Positions 33,475 to 36,021 of a stretch of DNA of 36,021 nt are shown here, piece by piece. Below the pieces are notes generated by a model. It did no database searches. It worked only from the letters and a program-made list of their open reading frames with translations, and had not been told where the DNA came from. The DNA comes from Candidatus Avibacteroides excrementipullorum (GTDB lineage Bacteria > Bacteroidota > Bacteroidia > Bacteroidales > Bacteroidaceae). Made by a program: the position numbers and the translations under genes. The stretch covers positions 1 to 36,021 of the forward strand of contig DVIH01000004.1 in NCBI GenBank assembly GCA_018711405.1, written 5' to 3'. The first letter of the stretch is position 1, and each line of letters begins with the position of its first letter.

Positions 33475-35379
33475 TCAGGGAACTGCGACTTTCTGCACAA
33501 ATACGCCATCGGCGCACTCGATGCGAACTATATATATGCCCGAAGCGAGCGCATTGTTTTCCACTGCCATGCCGTTCACGGCATATACCGTAAGCCCGGC
33601 TTCTGCCGAAACCTTTATCATTCCGCCATCGGCATAAGCCACAGGCACATTGCGTTCAGCTATTTCAGAGGCTACCGCTCCATAATGTTCGAGGGTCTTC
33701 TTGTTGGCATTATAGACGTATGCATCCATGCCGTTGCCGTTTATGTCGCGGCTCACGAATGCCACTATCGTGCATCTGCCGGGATGCCATCCCTGTTCCA
33801 AATAAATGGAGAACTCATGGCTGTAGGTATCGCCATCGGCCACCAATGCTTCACCGGAGAAGCCTGTAGCCATCTTCCTGATGAGATGTTCATGCCACCA
33901 GTCGTTAGGGATCTGTGCCGCTTCATCTTTCCAACCGGTACCGGCCTGATAGTCGGCCTTGATACTGTCTTCGAGTATCCAGACATTAAGATATGCATTG
34001 CCAAGATCAATATCCTGCAAGGAAATCTCACCCGACACTGTCACATCGAGCACACGTGTCTCCGCATTGTATGACTCGCCTATCTCCACCGACAACGGAG
34101 CCGGATAGCTCAAAGCCTCGTCCAGCAGGGCTTTCATTTCAGACTCCACGCTCGGCACATTGTGAACCGGATACGGATATTGTGACTTGAACTGTTCGGA
34201 GACTCTCCTGTCGAGCATAATGGCAGGTGCGTATGTCCCGTCAGGTCCGTACATGAAAAGCAGCTCTTCACTCTCTGGCAACGTATATTCATCCGTGCCA
34301 TAGCCTGCGTGATGGGAAGCCCATACCACCAAGTCGGCATAGTCTCTCTCTATGATTTCGTGCATGAACTTGTCGGCACGCGGACAGTTGCCGCAATCTT
34401 CCGTAGTGAAGTGCTCCATCAGCACTCGGCGGGTAAACGATTTCTCTGCAATGTCAAACACAGCTGATATTTCCTCAACGCCTGTCACTCTCTCGTCATT
34501 GACACTGATTATCCTTGCCGAGAACTCATCTCCTTTTTCCGCCGGAAGTTTCTCAAGACGGATGGTCTTAACAGCCTGCACGTTCAAATCTTCGGACACT
34601 GTCATAACTTCTTCGGCTGCATCGCCTACCGTATAGCCTATTTCTATCTTATTAAGTACGTTGGAACCGAGATTCCTCACCTTCAAATCTACGGAAGAGG
34701 TTCCGTCAGTCTCTTTCATCTTCGGCATCACTATGCCTGCAAACTCAGCCTGGTTCTCTGTCAGTTCCGGCACGCCTGTTATGATAAGCTGCACCATAAG
34801 GTTGCCGTAATCTGCTGCAAGACTTTGGGGAGAAGAATCCAATGTCATCCAATACAATGCATCCTGACTTGCATCTTCAGCACCGTCTGTCACGCAAATC
34901 ACACCCGGAACAGGAAAATAGCTACCGCTCGTGTCGGGCACGCCCTGACATTCGTAACCGAAGCAGACCTCAGCATCTATTATGTCATAAGGCTCGTCAA
35001 ACAAAACCTCATTCCAACCGGGCACAAGGTCAGCCGACTTACGGCAGAATACCTCCCCGTTAATTCTGTCTTTCAGTATGGCATCCACGGGCAATTCTTC
35101 GGTAGCTGCAATACGCACACCTATCACCTGCCCTCCCTCATACACTCTCATCTTCGAGCGCGGCATACGTGCGAACCACTGCATCATGGCATCAGAGTCG
35201 TAGCCTAAACCGTATTCACTCTTAGGCTCATCATAAGAGCAATATCCATAATAATACCTTCCATTGGTTGCGCCTGTGGCCGGGGTGTCATTTTCCGTCT
35301 GCGCGAAAACGTCCGCGCATACTGTTCCTGCCGCAGCGAGCAGGAACATAAGTACATATCTTAAAACATTTACTTTCAT
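33475..35379 (-). CDS. Omp28-like secreted protein with thioredoxin-fold CxxC and T9SS type A-like tail
   Basis: 634 residues. A signal peptide (LRYVLMFLLAAAGTVCADVFAQ) is followed by a beta-rich region (about 40-300). A thioredoxin-like domain comes next: RVLMEHFTTEDCGNCPRADKFM holds the CGNCP redox-like motif near residue 325, and DLVVWASHHAGYGTDEY follows it, as in the Omp28-related family. The region about 425-585 is again beta-rich. The C-terminal 60 residues end in LTVYAVNGMAVENNALASGIYIVRI...KVAVP, the pattern of a T9SS type A sorting domain (GIYIVR near the end). The protein should be secreted and retained on the surface. Its partner is unknown. It starts 21 nt after the LRR gene, with which it may be cotranscribed. 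Confidence 0.85.
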   Translation of the reverse strand: MKVNVLRYVLMFLLAAAGTVCADVFAQTENDTPATGATNGRYYYGYCSYDEPKSEYGLGYDSDAMMQWFARMPRSKMRVYEGGQVIGVRIAATEELPVDAILKDRINGEVFCRKSADLVPGWNEVLFDEPYDIIDAEVCFGYECQGVPDTSGSYFPVPGVICVTDGAEDASQDALYWMTLDSSPQSLAADYGNLMVQLIITGVPELTENQAEFAGIVMPKMKETDGTSSVDLKVRNLGSNVLNKIEIGYTVGDAAEEVMTVSEDLNVQAVKTIRLEKLPAEKGDEFSARIISVNDERVTGVEEISAVFDIAEKSFTRRVLMEHFTTEDCGNCPRADKFMHEIIERDYADLVVWASHHAGYGTDEYTLPESEELLFMYGPDGTYAPAIMLDRRVSEQFKSQYPYPVHNVPSVESEMKALLDEALSYPAPLSVEIGESYNAETRVLDVTVSGEISLQDIDLGNAYLNVWILEDSIKADYQAGTGWKDEAAQIPNDWWHEHLIRKMATGFSGEALVADGDTYSHEFSIYLEQGWHPGRCTIVAFVSRDINGNGMDAYVYNANKKTLEHYGAVASEIAERNVPVAYADGGMIKVSAEAGLTVYAVNGMAVENNALASGIYIVRIECADGVFVQKVAVP

Positions 35380-35400
35380 AATTACTGTCCTATTTTATTT

Positions 35401-36021
35401 TTATCTGATTATTACTTTGCAAACCTTGCCATCAACAACTATCATATAGATTCCGCTATGCTCCATGGCTAATTCCGTACCGGCAACCACATTTCCATAT
35501 TCTGCCACCAAAGTTCCCTGATTAGAATATACAGCCACACGGTCAGCATCAGCATTCATTACTATGGAGCTTCCGTTGCATACAGATACAGGAGCAACAA
35601 CTATTTCAGCATCCGACACGCCGCCCTCTATATACTGATAGTTTACAAACTGGCTCCAAACCACATTGTCCAGATAGCTGTCTACAGATGCTTTGTGGAA
35701 CTTGAGCATAGCCTCTGCAAATATCCTGTCATCGAATGCACTGAGGTCAACCTCTGGAGCCACGTTCGGTTCGCACACAATCAGACTGAGAGTGCTTTCC
35801 ACAAAAGCCTCCTTGCCTATATAAGTCACAGACTCAGGCAACGTGATGTTTTCTATACCGCTTCTTGCAAAAGCATCGGTACCGATGGTTTCAAGCCCTA
35901 CAGGCAAAGACACACTTTTAAGAGCCGTACATGAAGTAAACGTTCCGTTGCCTAAAGCCTTAAGAGTAGAAGGCAGTTCCACTTCGGTCAACGCAGAGCA
36001 TCCTAAGAACATATATGTATT
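35401..36021 (-). CDS. BspA-type leucine-rich-repeat surface protein with C-terminal sorting tail (N-terminus outside window)
   Basis: At least 206 residues; the frame is open to the edge at 36021, so the Met at 36012 is probably internal. Residues in view begin with BspA/TpLRR repeats of about 23 residues: CSALTEVELPSTLKALGNGTF, CTALKSVSLPVGLETIGTDAF, then SGIENITLPESVTYIGKEAF. A linker (SAFDDRIFAEAMLKFHKASVD) follows, resembling the spacer seen after LRR_5 blocks. The C-terminus VAVYSNQGTLVAEY...HSGIYMIVVDGKVCKVIIR resembles a T9SS type A tail. Such proteins are surface adhesins or glycan-binding proteins in oral and gut Bacteroidetes. No terminator is seen before the next gene, 21 nt away. 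Confidence 0.85.
   Translation of the reverse strand, partial: NTYMFLGCSALTEVELPSTLKALGNGTFTSCTALKSVSLPVGLETIGTDAFARSGIENITLPESVTYIGKEAFVESTLSLIVCEPNVAPEVDLSAFDDRIFAEAMLKFHKASVDSYLDNVVWSQFVNYQYIEGGVSDAEIVVAPVSVCNGSSIVMNADADRVAVYSNQGTLVAEYGNVVAGTELAMEHSGIYMIVVDGKVCKVIIR

Noticed and set aside
1..36021. tRNA, rRNA, insertion sequences, prophage genes or integrases
   Set aside because: None was recognised: no cloverleaf with a TTCRANYC arm, no ribosomal segments, no transposase motifs and no phage structural genes.

Overview
The window reads as a chromosomal stretch from a Bacteroidetes bacterium, most likely order Bacteroidales. The evidence is the recurring promoter form TAnnTTTG upstream of starts, outer-membrane proteins that combine a carboxypeptidase-regulatory-like domain with a beta-barrel, three proteins with type IX secretion (T9SS) sorting tails, a PPi-dependent phosphofructokinase, an NADP-type glutamate dehydrogenase, and the gene run DUF1599 / DoxX-like / tpiA / SPOR / folE. 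The genus cannot be fixed from the sequence alone. I see no rRNA, tRNA, IS element, prophage or CRISPR; this looks like core genome with dispersed intergenic repeats.

Layout. 1-1853: the start of an RND efflux permease and its lipoprotein adaptor, minus strand. 2155-4734: pfp and a membrane-anchored GH25 lysozyme, plus strand. 4901-7840: a copper P-type ATPase followed by a Fur-family regulator, minus. 8062-8316: a tiny Ala/Glu/Thr-rich lipoprotein with a clear promoter and terminator. 8588-11339: mtaB, a family 2 glycosyltransferase and folB, tightly packed on the plus strand. 11426-17602: a minus-strand operon of a T9SS type B cargo protein, uvrA, a YbaK-type deacylase and a PIF1-like helicase with an HRDC domain. 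17887-21619: DUF1599, DoxX-like, tpiA, terminator, SPOR, folE. 21778-23467: an M23/LysM endopeptidase and a cytidylate-kinase-like protein. 23697-28751: two outer-membrane proteins in one operon. 28849-31351: an ABC exporter ATPase and permease, a GntR regulator and an unknown membrane-anchored protein. 31796-33139: gdhA. 33475-36021: an Omp28-like thioredoxin-fold secreted protein and a BspA-type leucine-rich-repeat protein, both with T9SS-like tails.

The most unusual structure is a family of intergenic arrays. Four loci (4791-4878, 11346-11433, 17698-17785, 31545-31654) are built from strictly 22-bp units. Each unit starts with an 11-bp quasi-palindromic core of one of two types (ATGTACGCCAT or ACCGAGCCGAT, or the reverse complement) followed by an 11-bp linker that often carries CCCG. 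A fifth locus (23618-23658) holds one unit inside a near-perfect hairpin. All lie between genes, at gene 3' ends. A period of two helical turns with repeated palindromic cores looks like an array of protein-binding sites rather than a simple terminator; in one case a separate intrinsic terminator sits next to the array. I do not recognise this family.

Start codons. At several genes a TTG that would extend the reading frame lies inside or next to the -7 promoter box, so the shorter ATG starts are used here (copA, the small lipoprotein, mtaB, the T9SS type B protein).
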